Origin: Atriophallophorus winterbourni
Taxonomy: Eukaryota; Platyhelminthes; Trematoda; Plagiorchiida; Microphallidae
Length of the DNA: 64,000 bases
Assembly (NCBI GenBank): GCA_013407085.1
Contig: JACCGJ010001305.1
Span: 119,484-183,483 of the forward strand
Direction of reading: 5' to 3'
Shown: positions 36,825 through 46,262 of the stretch, piece by piece
Position numbering within the stretch: position 1 is the stretch's first letter
How the letters are laid out: the number at the start of each line of letters is the position of its first letter
The notes under the pieces: generated by a model
Seen by the model: only the letters and a program-made list of their open reading frames with translations
What the model was told of the DNA's origin: nothing
The model's database searches: none
Program-made: the position numbers and the translations under genes

Positions 36825-37765
36825 TGAGTATATTTTATTTGCGGATAACATCAAAGTCTGGACTAGCATACGCACCATAGAAGATTGCCAAATTCTCCAA
36901 AAAGATCTCGAAGCACTTCATAATTGGTCCTTGCGGAACTGCTTACCATTCAACATCGAAAAATGTAAAATGTTGAACGTCGGTAAATCATTCGAATTCA
37001 CATACTCTCTGGGATCTCAGCAACTTTCATGGGTTACTGAAGAGAACGACCTGGGCGTGTGGATTAGCAGTAACCTGAAGTCTTCACGGCACTGTTCTGT
37101 TGTATACAAAAAGTCCTGCCAAATCTTAGCATTGCTCAGAAGGATCTTCGGTCGTTTCTCAAAGCAGATACTCCCACGTATAATTAACACCTATATCAGA
37201 CCAACAATGGAGTATGCTGTTCAAGCATGATCCCCATGGTTACAAAAGGACATGACCTTGCTGCAACGGGTATACCACCGCGCTACAAAACTGGTGACCG
37301 GGCTATACAACAGGCCATACGAGGAGCGGATTGCAACACTAAACCTATTTGACTTTTCGTACCGTCGTCTCGGGGGTGACTTGATCCTGCTTTTCAACAT
37401 TCTGCATACAGTGGATCACCCACTTGAACACCTGTTTCATCGGCAAGAAGCACGTGGTAGCAGATCGCATGGCTACAAGTTAATTATTCCACACTCCAGA
37501 TCAAATTGTCGAAGGTTTTCCTTTGCTGTCAGAGTCTGTTTTCTATGGAACTCCCTGCCCCCACATATCGTTTGCGCAACAAGCCTGAACATGTTCAAGG
37601 CTGAACTTGACAAGTATATGTTGACCAAACCCAACCTTGCACCTGAATACACGTGCTGACTTTCCATGTGTATAAAACATTTGTGTTCTTTTTATGAATT
37701 CCCTATATTTTTAATCTGTGGTTACTGTAAAGTATTTACTTTTTGGACCATTAAAACTTTGAATT
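36825..37765 (+). mobile_element. CR1-type LINE, 5'-truncated, younger copy
   Basis: Starts at YILFADNIKVW (one catalytic Asp changed to Asn). It continues through NDLGVWISSNLKSSRHC, TYIRPTMEYAVQA-SPWLQKDM and IPHSRSNCRRFSFAVRVCF to a stop at 37659. One in-frame stop lies at about 37228. The 3' UTR ends near 37750 in ACTTTGAATTACTTTGAAT, the same tail type as the fragment at 11330. It lies directly behind a different, older copy. Confidence 0.8.
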
Positions 37766-37769
37766 ACTT

Positions 37770-38325
37770 TGAATATACGACGGTGATGACCTACTCTCAA
37801 CTAAACTGTAGAGGGTATTTGTTATTCTGTTTTACTCAGAACACTTTATCTTTTACCGTTACTCATATAAATACGTTACATGAATGAAACAATTAAATTA
37901 GAGAGTTTTTATCTAATCAATGAACGCCTTATTTTTTGTGTACTGTGTAATCTAATTTCTGAGTTTCTCCTTTTCCTTTTTACACATTTTAATCTCATCA
38001 TACTAAGCTTTTTATTCGAACGAGACGGTTCAGAAGAGCTGGCTTCACTAATTAATTCGTGGCAATTATATTTATGTCTACGGTATGGGCTTTGGAAGTG
38101 GAGTTAAAAGTGTGTGATGTATTTTGCTCACCAAGACTGCTCAAACTCGTTATTTCGTTCCACTCTGGCATGAAGGGCTCAGTCCGTTTTAACGGTTTCA
38201 GTTCAGAAGCATTTGAAACAAAGGTTTGTTCTTGTTCCAATGCTGTTCTGCATTTTCCTTGCTCTACTTCTGAAGCACGCTTTCAGGACGAGAACAGATG
38301 GCATTTAAATGTGCACGCGAAGTGA
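37770..38325. other. Non-coding stretch
   Basis: Several short AT-driven frames; none recognised. Confidence 0.4.
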
Positions 38326-38329
38326 TGGC

Positions 38330-39310
38330 AAGCTTTTCAACCTGAACCGCTTGAGATCACAAACCAAAGTACGGGATCTGCTAATCCGTCACCGGCTGTT
38401 TGCCGATGATGCAGCCATTATTGCTCAATCCTAAGAACACCTCCAGTCGCAAACAAACTATTTTTCGTCGGTATGCAAAGACTTTGGGCTAACAATCAAC
38501 ATAAGAAAGACCAAAGTCCTTTGTCAAGGGATTTTATCGCCTCCAATCATCACTGTTGGAAACTGTCAGCTTGAACCAGCCCAACATTTCACGTACGTTG
38601 GTTCAACCATTGCGGATAACCACTCGCTAGACACGAAAATTGATAAGCGGATTGACAGAGCAGCTTTCATTTTGTTCCGATTGAACTCTCATCTCTGGGA
38701 CAACCACAAGTTGACTGTAAAGACAAAGATGATGGTATACAGCTCGTGCGTACTAAATGCTTTACTGTACGGCAGTGAAACTTTGACCACCCACGCAAGA
38801 CACGAACGGAAGCTGAATGCTTTCCATCTACGAAGCATCCGTAATATCTAGAACGTATCGTGGATGGACGAAGTGACTAATGCTGAATTACTTTCAAAAG
38901 CTGGTCTTCAGAGCGCCGTCTGCGGTGGCTTGGCGACGTCTACAGAATTGAAAATGGTCGTATTCCAAAAGATCTACTCTATGGTGAGTTGCAATCAGGA
39001 AGTCGACCATTGGGCATACAGCACTTGCGGCATAAAGCCGTTTTCAAAAGAGATATGAAAGCACTTGTCATTATCTCCGCGAGTTGGGAAGAACTTGCTC
39101 TTGACCGGTCACATTGAGAGCATTGTGTGAAGCGTCGTTTGCAATCTGAGGAGGAGCAGATCCAGCTATTGGCTGCTGAACGCTTTTCACGCCGCCGGCG
39201 TGTAACTGGCGCCCTACAACAGAGTTCTGACCATCGTTGCAAGCGCTGTGGGAGAAATTGTTCCTTCCGAATCGGACTGTTTAGTCATTCAAAAAGCTAT
39301 AGAACATGAA
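38330..39310 (+). mobile_element. LINE RT and C-terminal fragment with terminal zinc knuckle
   Basis: The frame from about 38395 has RHRLFADDAAIIAQS (FADD intact), then LTINIRKTKVLCQG and FTYVGSTIADNHSLDTKI. It continues with LLYGSETLTTHARHE, then IENGRIPKDLLYGELQSGS, KRDMKALVIISASWEELALDRS, and ends with CKRCGRNCSFRIGLFSHS (39237-39290). The order RT, YGSETW-type region and C-terminal CCH-type zinc finger is typical of a LINE group other than CR1. Stops at about 38432, 38851 and 39116 break it. Confidence 0.75.
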
Positions 39311-40350
39311 AATTCATGCGATTGTGATGTACATCAATGGTCGACATCAACCGAAGGAAGCCAAGAACAACAACATACAACGCATTGATCATTTGTTGGC
39401 GTTTTGAGCACCTGAACAAAGTTACCCGATATTTTATTCACAAAAGTTAAAGTATTTGTATTAACCCTATTTCGCAACAGGGTCGCGGAGTCAAACTACG
39501 TTTATGTTTAACCAATTTTTACAGAAGCATATTACATCATGTCTCAAATCACGACTCGCAAGTTGAACGTGTTTACTTTCATATCCTCGCAACATACCCG
39601 TTCTGCAATGTACACACTCAACTCAGAATAACCATGGAGTCAACCGGTAATTAGCACAAATTTGCCTATTCTGTGATAATATAACATTTTGTGTTGCATC
39701 CAAGAATTAAATCTTTATAGCCTGATTTAAAATGCTATATTTTTATTATCTCTGTAAAACAAGCACACAAGTGACATATCCTATAGTGCATTTATGTGAG
39801 TAAATCTTGTATCGATCGTTTTATAATACTGGCGGTATAACATTTCATACGTAATCCCTACTGATCCGGTTACTACTGAAAATAATATTTCTAAAACATG
39901 CATTGACAGATTTTTTCTCACTATTGTTTAAATCTCGCATGTATTACGAGTGTTATTAGTTCACCAAAGCAAATACAGTGAAAATATTCCTAAATTTCCG
40001 GATTCAAATTTGGTCAGACAAAACTGTAATGACAAGATTTTAATCAGATGCGCACTTTTCACTGATGGATGAACGTTAGGCGGAAGTTAGATTAGTTCCT
40101 TAATCTCGGAAATTTTAAGCGTGAAAATATTTTTGTTGGCATGTCATCGGAATGTGCTGTTAGTTTGTTGTAATCTTAGCAACAAGTTTTTCAAGTTCGC
40201 GTAAAGTTTTCGACAAACATTTAGACAAAACAGTTCCGACTAGTTTATTCACACCACAATGTTGATTTAAGTGAAATTGTTGATAATAGAGGAAGGTGTT
40301 TAAATCTTAAACAACTAGGAGCTTTTAATTTCTATAGAACAATAAGATAA
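39311..40350. other. Non-coding stretch
   Basis: Nothing recognised. Confidence 0.4.
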
Positions 40351-40351
40351 T

Positions 40352-40480
40352 TAAGCAAAGTTGGACTTGGAAGCAACTGTTCAACAGGGTTCCTACAAGG
40401 AACCGCGACGTTCAATTACACGATCGCATGTTGAAAAAAACCGGTTTTGCATTATAAGCGCAGATAATGTGAGCACAAAA
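40352..40480 (-). repeat. Fragment of the 238-bp hammerhead repeat
   Basis: Carries the non-ribozyme half. The perfect hairpin GGTTCCT-ACA-AGGAACC lies at 40388-40404, with a T-to-C change and the matching A-to-G change relative to the 16.97-kb copy. A trace of ACCGGTTTT follows at 40439. Confidence 0.55.
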
Positions 40481-40688
40481 TTATTTAAATATTCCCTAAC
40501 GCTAATACAAATCCACTGAGCTGACAAAACCATCACCTATGTGTTCAAAAAATAATTTCTCACGAAAATTAACTCGAATGTTTCGCATTCAAAATTTCAG
40601 AGCCAGTTTGCAATAATACTTTATAAAGAGCTCTTTCGAAAATGTAGTTTATATTTAAAATGTACATATTGCTTACAAACAGATTTCT

Positions 40689-41816
40689 TTACTTTCCAGA
40701 TTCATGGTTGTTTGAATCCAATTGAAAACTGGATGTTTTTGGCTGAATACTTATTTCTTTCGGTAAACTGGGTTTTCGGATCCATTTTGTGAAATATCTT
40801 CCACATTTCAAGCAGCAAAATATTCTCTTTAGCTCACCACGAAAACTTGGCAAAAACGCAAGATAGGTAGGAAATCCAGTGGCATAGATAATCGATTCAA
40901 ACGAACTGAAAAATCTGGATAGGTGGACCAGTTTGGTTGCATATTTTGGTCTCGTTATATTATAATCCCGGAAATCTGCCTCTTGGCGTAGAATAATAAC
41001 AACGATAAGTGGAATGACCATGATGAAGTATAATGAGGTCAGCGCAAGGTGCCCCACTACTCGGCGTAACTCCGACGATGCCCCTCGTTCATCTTGGTAA
41101 CGCAATCGTTGATGTTCTTTTAACAGTACCCGGAGTTTTATAAAAATCAATATGTTTGTAATAAATACCAAAATGGCTGGACACAAGACGGATCCGTAGA
41201 TAGACAGATATAAAGAATATTGCACCGCAGGGCTCGTGGAATCGACAAATTGACATTCAAGTTTCATCACAGAAAGCGTGTTAATTTTCTCTACTAACCC
41301 TCTGTGAGTTATGAGGGGAACGTTTAGTACAAATCCCAAAATATAGATAATTCCAATTCCAATGACAGACCACTTTAGATGCAGGTCGCCGCGGAATTTT
41401 AATGGTTTGTATACAGTTAGTACGCGATCCACACTGAACATGGCCAACACGCTGGTGGAAACTAGCGCCACGGCTTCCGGCAAATAGTTTAATAATTTGC
41501 ACGCAATCGGCGATTGCGTATCCAATTTGACGGAAATTTGACACCGACTAAGCCAAATCAAACCACGTCCGATAAAGTCATCCAAAAGTGCATTGAAGAT
41601 CAATTCCAGCGTTTGTGCAACAGAAATCGCGATAACGTACAGATTAAATCGGCATGGCACTTTTGATTGCATGCGACTGAATGCGACAATTACAAGCATG
41701 TTTCCAAATATACCGAACACAATTATTAGCGGAGTCAAATATGCACGAAATATATACACCATTTTTTCTTCGTCACTTAAATTCCCCATGGCTTTGGCAC
41801 AAGATGTCGTATTCAT
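40689..41816 (-). CDS. Rhodopsin-like G-protein-coupled receptor, intronless, orphan
   Basis: A 375-residue seven-helix receptor in one exon. The extracellular N-terminus has an N-glycosylation site at N2. TM1 (about 23-47) has the GIFGN motif at 35-39. The TM3 cysteine C106 can pair with C188 in the second extracellular loop. TM3 ends in DRV (130-132) in place of DRY. TM4 is about 148-170, TM5 197-228, TM6 252-277 and TM7 296-322. The TM7 NPxxY motif is replaced by a diverged FPTYL (315-319). Helix 8 (325-338) ends in cysteines 334, 335 and 338 suited to palmitoylation. The core is rhodopsin-like, but the degraded motifs and lack of introns fit a flatworm-expanded orphan group. The ligand is unknown; a peptide ligand is a guess. 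There is no frame damage, so the gene looks functional. Confidence 0.88.
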   Translation of the reverse strand: MNTTSCAKAMGNLSDEEKMVYIFRAYLTPLIIVFGIFGNMLVIVAFSRMQSKVPCRFNLYVIAISVAQTLELIFNALLDDFIGRGLIWLSRCQISVKLDTQSPIACKLLNYLPEAVALVSTSVLAMFSVDRVLTVYKPLKFRGDLHLKWSVIGIGIIYILGFVLNVPLITHRGLVEKINTLSVMKLECQFVDSTSPAVQYSLYLSIYGSVLCPAILVFITNILIFIKLRVLLKEHQRLRYQDERGASSELRRVVGHLALTSLYFIMVIPLIVVIILRQEADFRDYNITRPKYATKLVHLSRFFSSFESIIYATGFPTYLAFLPSFRGELKRIFCCLKCGRYFTKWIRKPSLPKEISIQPKTSSFQLDSNNHESGK

Positions 41817-41819
41817 GAT

Positions 41820-42655
41820 GGAATGTTTGATAAAAATTTAAACGCAACGAATGCATGGTTCCTTAACCCAGTAGATGTTCAGTTACTGTGATTGGATTGG
41901 CTAAATGCTTGCCTCTTCTTATTGGTGGATAAAATCCACTTGTGATTAAATGCCATTCACGCAGGAGAATGAAGTTCAATATTTGAATGATCTTTGCTAG
42001 TAAAAACTTGTTAGCAATTAGTTTGATAATTTTTGTATAATTCTGCCATGATTGCAAATTTATAAAGTGTACAACAGAGTTATGTGGTTGAGAAACGAAC
42101 ATATTTCAATAACGTGCACGTCTCATTGCTAAACTGTTTGATGTGCTTAGTGCTGGTCAAATTTTTCATACGTTGATTACGGAAAACGCGTTCACGGCGC
42201 GAACAAGACTGATCATACAGTGGATGCAATGCTAAGGCGGACAAATATGGCGTTTATCTACGGTTTGATTAATACGTACAACCGGTGTAAGCGGAAATGC
42301 TTCCAGTCACCTATGCTCTTCAGAGTAATTGAGTGAGAGAATTTTTTTAGTTTTATACAGCATTTAAAAATTCAGGTCATGAGAACACAGTTAATTTCGC
42401 ACAATTTAGTAATAATATTAGCAGTAAAGGATGGAGGCACGGAACTCGCGGTAGACAGTTCGAAAAGAGGATTCATTACCCTATTGCCGAATAGCATCCG
42501 CGGTATTAATCTGGTGGTTTAGGTCTACATTCCTGCGACCAACCAGCATAATACCTTATAGGATATTATTTACAACTTGAGGTCATACATAAATGTATAC
42601 AAACCACAACGAAAAATTCAACGTCAATTAAAACAAACTTACACAGAATTAACAC
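41820..42655. other. Upstream region of the receptor gene
   Basis: No recognisable gene. The promoter presumably lies here, but no core element was identified with confidence. Confidence 0.35.
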
Positions 42656-42667
42656 GAGTATGCCAGT

Positions 42668-42768
42668 ATGTACCAATGTTCCGAGGCTTACTGAACATGA
42701 TCTTACTCTCTCCACCTGATGACGGAAAATCGCCAAAAACCGGTGGTGGTGTGTAAATGATTGGGATA
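42668..42768 (+). repeat. Hammerhead repeat fragment, family A
   Basis: Plus-strand motif at 42710-42756: CTCCAC, CTGATGA, a damaged stem II, AAAA in place of GAAA, CCGGTGG, TGGTGTG. The upstream flank GAGGCTTACTGAAC is typical. G12 is lost. Confidence 0.65.
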
Positions 42769-42769
42769 T

Positions 42770-43225
42770 GGGAACAAAAATATATCACACAGTATTGATT
42801 CAAACGAAATGAAAGTGAACATATCAAAAACGGTGACTTATCTGAGTTACTTAAAAAATGCTATCTCTAAAATGCTAGTCATAAAGTAAGACATACAACA
42901 TAGAATAGATGCAAGAACATTGGAATACCGTAGATTCGGAATCGTAAATTTTCTAACCTTGAACGTGAGATTAATTGCCAATCATTTATGCTTTCATTTT
43001 TCCTCCCAAATTATGACTGGCAAGTGTGACAAAGTATTGGATCATAAAATATTCGAACTTGCTTAAATAAATTCAGCATATTGTATGCATTGCTCATAAC
43101 ACCTGTATTATCAAACATTTTCTAAATTTTTGGAAAAGGTTTTAAAAATTAGCGCACAAAACATATTCAGATTTGTCCAAAGTTTAGTGATTATACATCA
43201 GCGCTTAACTAGGACATATGTAATA
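42770..43225. other. Non-coding stretch
   Basis: Nothing recognised. Confidence 0.35.
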
Positions 43226-43229
43226 ATTG

Positions 43230-43490
43230 TTGGTAATTATATCCCCTTGACTTACAAACCACCAACGGTTTCTGACTGTTTGCTATCATAAAATTGCAAA
43301 ATAAGATGAAGTTCAGTAATCCTCGAAAAAGCGGTAAAGTGCTAAACAAAGGTATACTTGAATGCCACTGTTAAATAGCTTTCTTGCAAAGAACCACGAT
43401 ACTCAAATACAGAAAAACCAAAATGATTCCTCGGTCAAACGCTCGAGGCGCTTAAAAGCAACACCAATATATCGTGGTTCTCACATTCAA
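43230..43490 (-). repeat. Hammerhead repeat, family A, left arm of an inverted pair
   Basis: A near-complete unit with the ribozyme half on the minus strand (43251-43300, core decayed). The other half (TGCCACTGTTAAATAGC, GAACCACGATACTC, CGCTCGAGGCGC) follows. Confidence 0.65.
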
Positions 43491-43497
43491 GTGTACC

Positions 43498-43745
43498 TTA
43501 ACTTACCACTTTATCACTGTGTTAACGCTCACTATAACTAATCTTATTATCTCCACTTGATGACGCCAAACATCCAGAAACCGGTTTTGGTGTGTAAGTG
43601 GGGGAATGTGAGCATTGAGTATTTAGATTATTGGTCGCTTATAAACGCATCGAGTGCTTGGTCAGGACTCGCTTTGTGATTCTATATTTGAACACTGTGG
43701 TTCTGTTTTAGAACCCTATTTAACAATCGTAATCAAGCATATCTT
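43498..43745 (+). repeat. Hammerhead repeat, family A, right arm of an inverted pair
   Basis: The same unit in the opposite orientation, with the ribozyme at 43551-43598: CTCCAC, TTGATGA, CGCC-AAACA-TCC, A-GAAACCGGTT. The first core base is T instead of C. It is followed by the reverse of the body sequence. Confidence 0.65.
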
Positions 43746-44134
43746 TGTTTTTAACATCCATATCTGTAATAATTTTCGATGTTAAATATATACCAGTAGA
43801 AGACATGTTGATATTTTTTATGAAAGCTTACATCATACTACAGCGGTGGGTAAAATCACGTCAGGTCATTCTAGGCCACTCCGCGTTCCATGTTTTAACG
43901 TCCAGTACATTATTTGCACAGACTTTAGGACGCTCGATCCAAATTTAAACACGCCACCCCCGCCTTTAACATTCACTTGTTGATTGTGTCCCGATTCATC
44001 TTTGAGGTCAAACCTGAACAACGCTAATCGCGTTCACCCACAAATCTCACAATACAAGAGAAGACCAATTGGCCAAGCACGTTTATTGCGCGCATGACAA
44101 AGAATGAAACATATGCCTACCCACCACCACTTAT

Positions 44135-44450
44135 TTGACCCTACCGCTAAACAACCTATAGTACGCACACTAGAATCGAAGAACACCGAAAGCGTGTCCG
44201 GAGACAGCCCCGGGATGCTAGGGAATATCAACCCCTTATTTGTGATTCCACCTTGGCGGAGCACGTTTCAGATACGGGCCACAGCGTCGATCTAGACAAT
44301 GTGGCGATATTGAGACGCGGTATTAAACCGTATAGCGAACGCCTACATGCGGAGGCGGTCGAAATTGCAAAGGCAGGTCGACTGGCGGTCTATAAGGTGG
44401 ATGGGGCAGAAATCTCCACCATCTGGCGCTCGGCGCTGATGCGAACGTAA
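44135..44450 (+). pseudogene. Penelope-like retroelement, GIY-YIG C-terminal fragment
   Basis: A continuous plus-strand frame from about 44160 reads YSTHTRIEEHRKRVRRQ, then LICDSTLAEHVSDTGHSVD. It ends LHAEAVEIAKAGRLAVYKV, EISTIWRSAL, stop at 44448-44450. The R-EEH and LAEH-DTGHSVD blocks match the second half of the GIY-YIG endonuclease of Penelope-like elements. The final segment matches the fragment at 10235-10330. The upstream reverse transcriptase is absent. Confidence 0.75.
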
Positions 44451-44480
44451 ATAGCTGTTATTCACCTTATACCTACTAGT

Positions 44481-45461
44481 TACCGTAAATACCCGCGTAT
44501 AGGACGCACTTTTTCATCATAAGTTGCCCTAAAATCCCAGGTGCGTCTTATCCATGGATACTTTTATTATAAAAATTATGCATTTATCATAATATCAAAA
44601 ATTTAGTTCTTCGTCTTATTGATAGGTTATTTCTTACAAAAATCTCCTGCACCAGTTCATCGACGCCTCAAAATCTGCAATGCTTTGCTCTTTCGCTAAT
44701 CTTAGTGCCTGTAAACGAACGATAGTGGTGCTGACCCCCAGACAGTCTCGACGAGTATCTTGAATTCATTTAATGAGCGCCTTTTTCAGGTTAGGGTGGT
44801 GAGCCTTCGAGCCTCTGTTCGCCCTCTTCACCTTTCGCATTTCTTTAATGGTACTTTCGGCTTTTCTCCATTTTCTGATCACGCATTCAGTCGGACCAAA
44901 TTGCCGCTCAGCTGCCCGGTTCCCGTGTTCTTTCGCGTACTTGATCACTTCCATTTTAAAGTTTGAAGTATAGCTCTGTCGTTTTGTCTTCTTCATGTTG
45001 AAGGGTAATAATGAACTGTATCTTTAAAAACACTGGTAATAGGTAGAATATTTATACTGCCGATGTGTAATATCATGAAAGTGTAATATCAACCAATCAT
45101 GGAGTAGTATTATACTCTCGTTGGAGCAGAAACTTTTCCTTGAAAAATGTCATCCAATCATTCGGCATGACGCCCAAGAATGAGAAGTGCGCTTTCCACG
45201 ATAGTCTACATAGGCTAGACAGACATCTGCTGACTGACAGGATGAATGAGTCAGCAATCAGCACACACGACGATCATAGCGATTGTATGGAGTTCACCGT
45301 GATTGACTTAAGTTCATCGTTTCTATAAAAATTAATGGAAATTAAGGACTAAAATTAGGATGCGTCCTATACATAGGTACACAGCTTTTCCATCGTTTTT
45401 AGGGTCAAATATCCACTGCGTTCTATACATGGTATCGTCCTATACGCGGGTATTTACGGTA
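44481..45461 (-). mobile_element. Tigger/pogo-like DNA transposon with 26-bp TIRs
   Basis: Perfect 26-bp inverted ends, TACCGTAAATACC continuing to TAGGACG at 44481-44506 and its complement at 45436-45461. Their outer TA is probably the TA target duplication. The ~980-bp element carries only the DNA-binding half of a transposase (44640-44996) and then unrelated filler, so it is a non-autonomous deletion derivative. Perfect TIR identity suggests a fairly recent insertion. Confidence 0.85.
44636..44996 (-). pseudogene. Truncated Tigger/pogo-like transposase, DNA-binding domain
   Basis: The first 76 codons (KRQSYTSNFKMEVIKYAKEHGNRAAERQFG) form the N-terminal helix-turn-helix of pogo-type transposases. 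A TGA at 44766-44768, in place of a Trp codon, interrupts the frame. It then continues IQDTRRDCLGVSTTIVRLQA and LRLAKEQSIADFEASMNWCRRF, the CENP-B-type second helix-turn-helix. A stop follows at about 44637 and the DDD catalytic domain is missing. Confidence 0.8.
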
Positions 45462-46262
45462 TTTCGATTCCGGGATGATATTTTCAGTCCACAATTGGTC
45501 GCAAGTGGGGAGTCGAATCACGGCTTCTCCTACAAAGTTAGAAATTATTTGATATGCTCCAGACACATGCATGAATTGAGCTCCTTAAAGTGACCGCATT
45601 TTGGCGGAAATACGCTATTGCTTGCTCATACCTGGATAGTAATTGAAAAAGAATAAACTTACAAAGTGCTCTCGTTCGCAGTATGTCATTTATGGGAATT
45701 AATCTAGCACGGTGTCACATACAGAGAGTCCTGACCTGCTATATGCTACATCCAACAGCGGGAATTAGCCTGAAACTACGCATGACAGGATTTCACCCAC
45801 TGGAAAAATCGTTAGCTTGCATAAGTTGTTTACGGCCATTCTCAGTACTTACTTGACACCCGTGTATGATTGGGACTTAGGATGAGATGTATATCTGCGA
45901 AAAGCTGCTTCGTCGCTTGAGAGGTAGTGCGTGTGACCTACAAGTCACAGCGAATGATGTGCGGATATCAACCGAAAATAGCGGACCCATGGTACTAAAA
46001 TATGTCACGACTGTGCCAGCCTTGGACACGATCATTACTCCTCAAAAATCGGCACCCTCGAACATGGAGATGTAATCTAGTGTCTGGACTTAGTCTAGTG
46101 TAAATGGCAAAGCTATAAATAACCTTCATTTTGCACACTGGTGGTTCGCTACATTTGTACAACAAAACGAGTTGCTCGGGCAGTGTGTAATGCATTATTG
46201 ACATTAAAATGAAAACCAATAGTGAAAATAGCACATTTACATCTATGTACAAAAAACGCTTT
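45462..46262. other. Downstream flank of the asteroid gene
   Basis: No gene supported. It presumably contains the 3' UTR and polyadenylation site of the minus-strand gene that ends at 46263. Confidence 0.35.
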
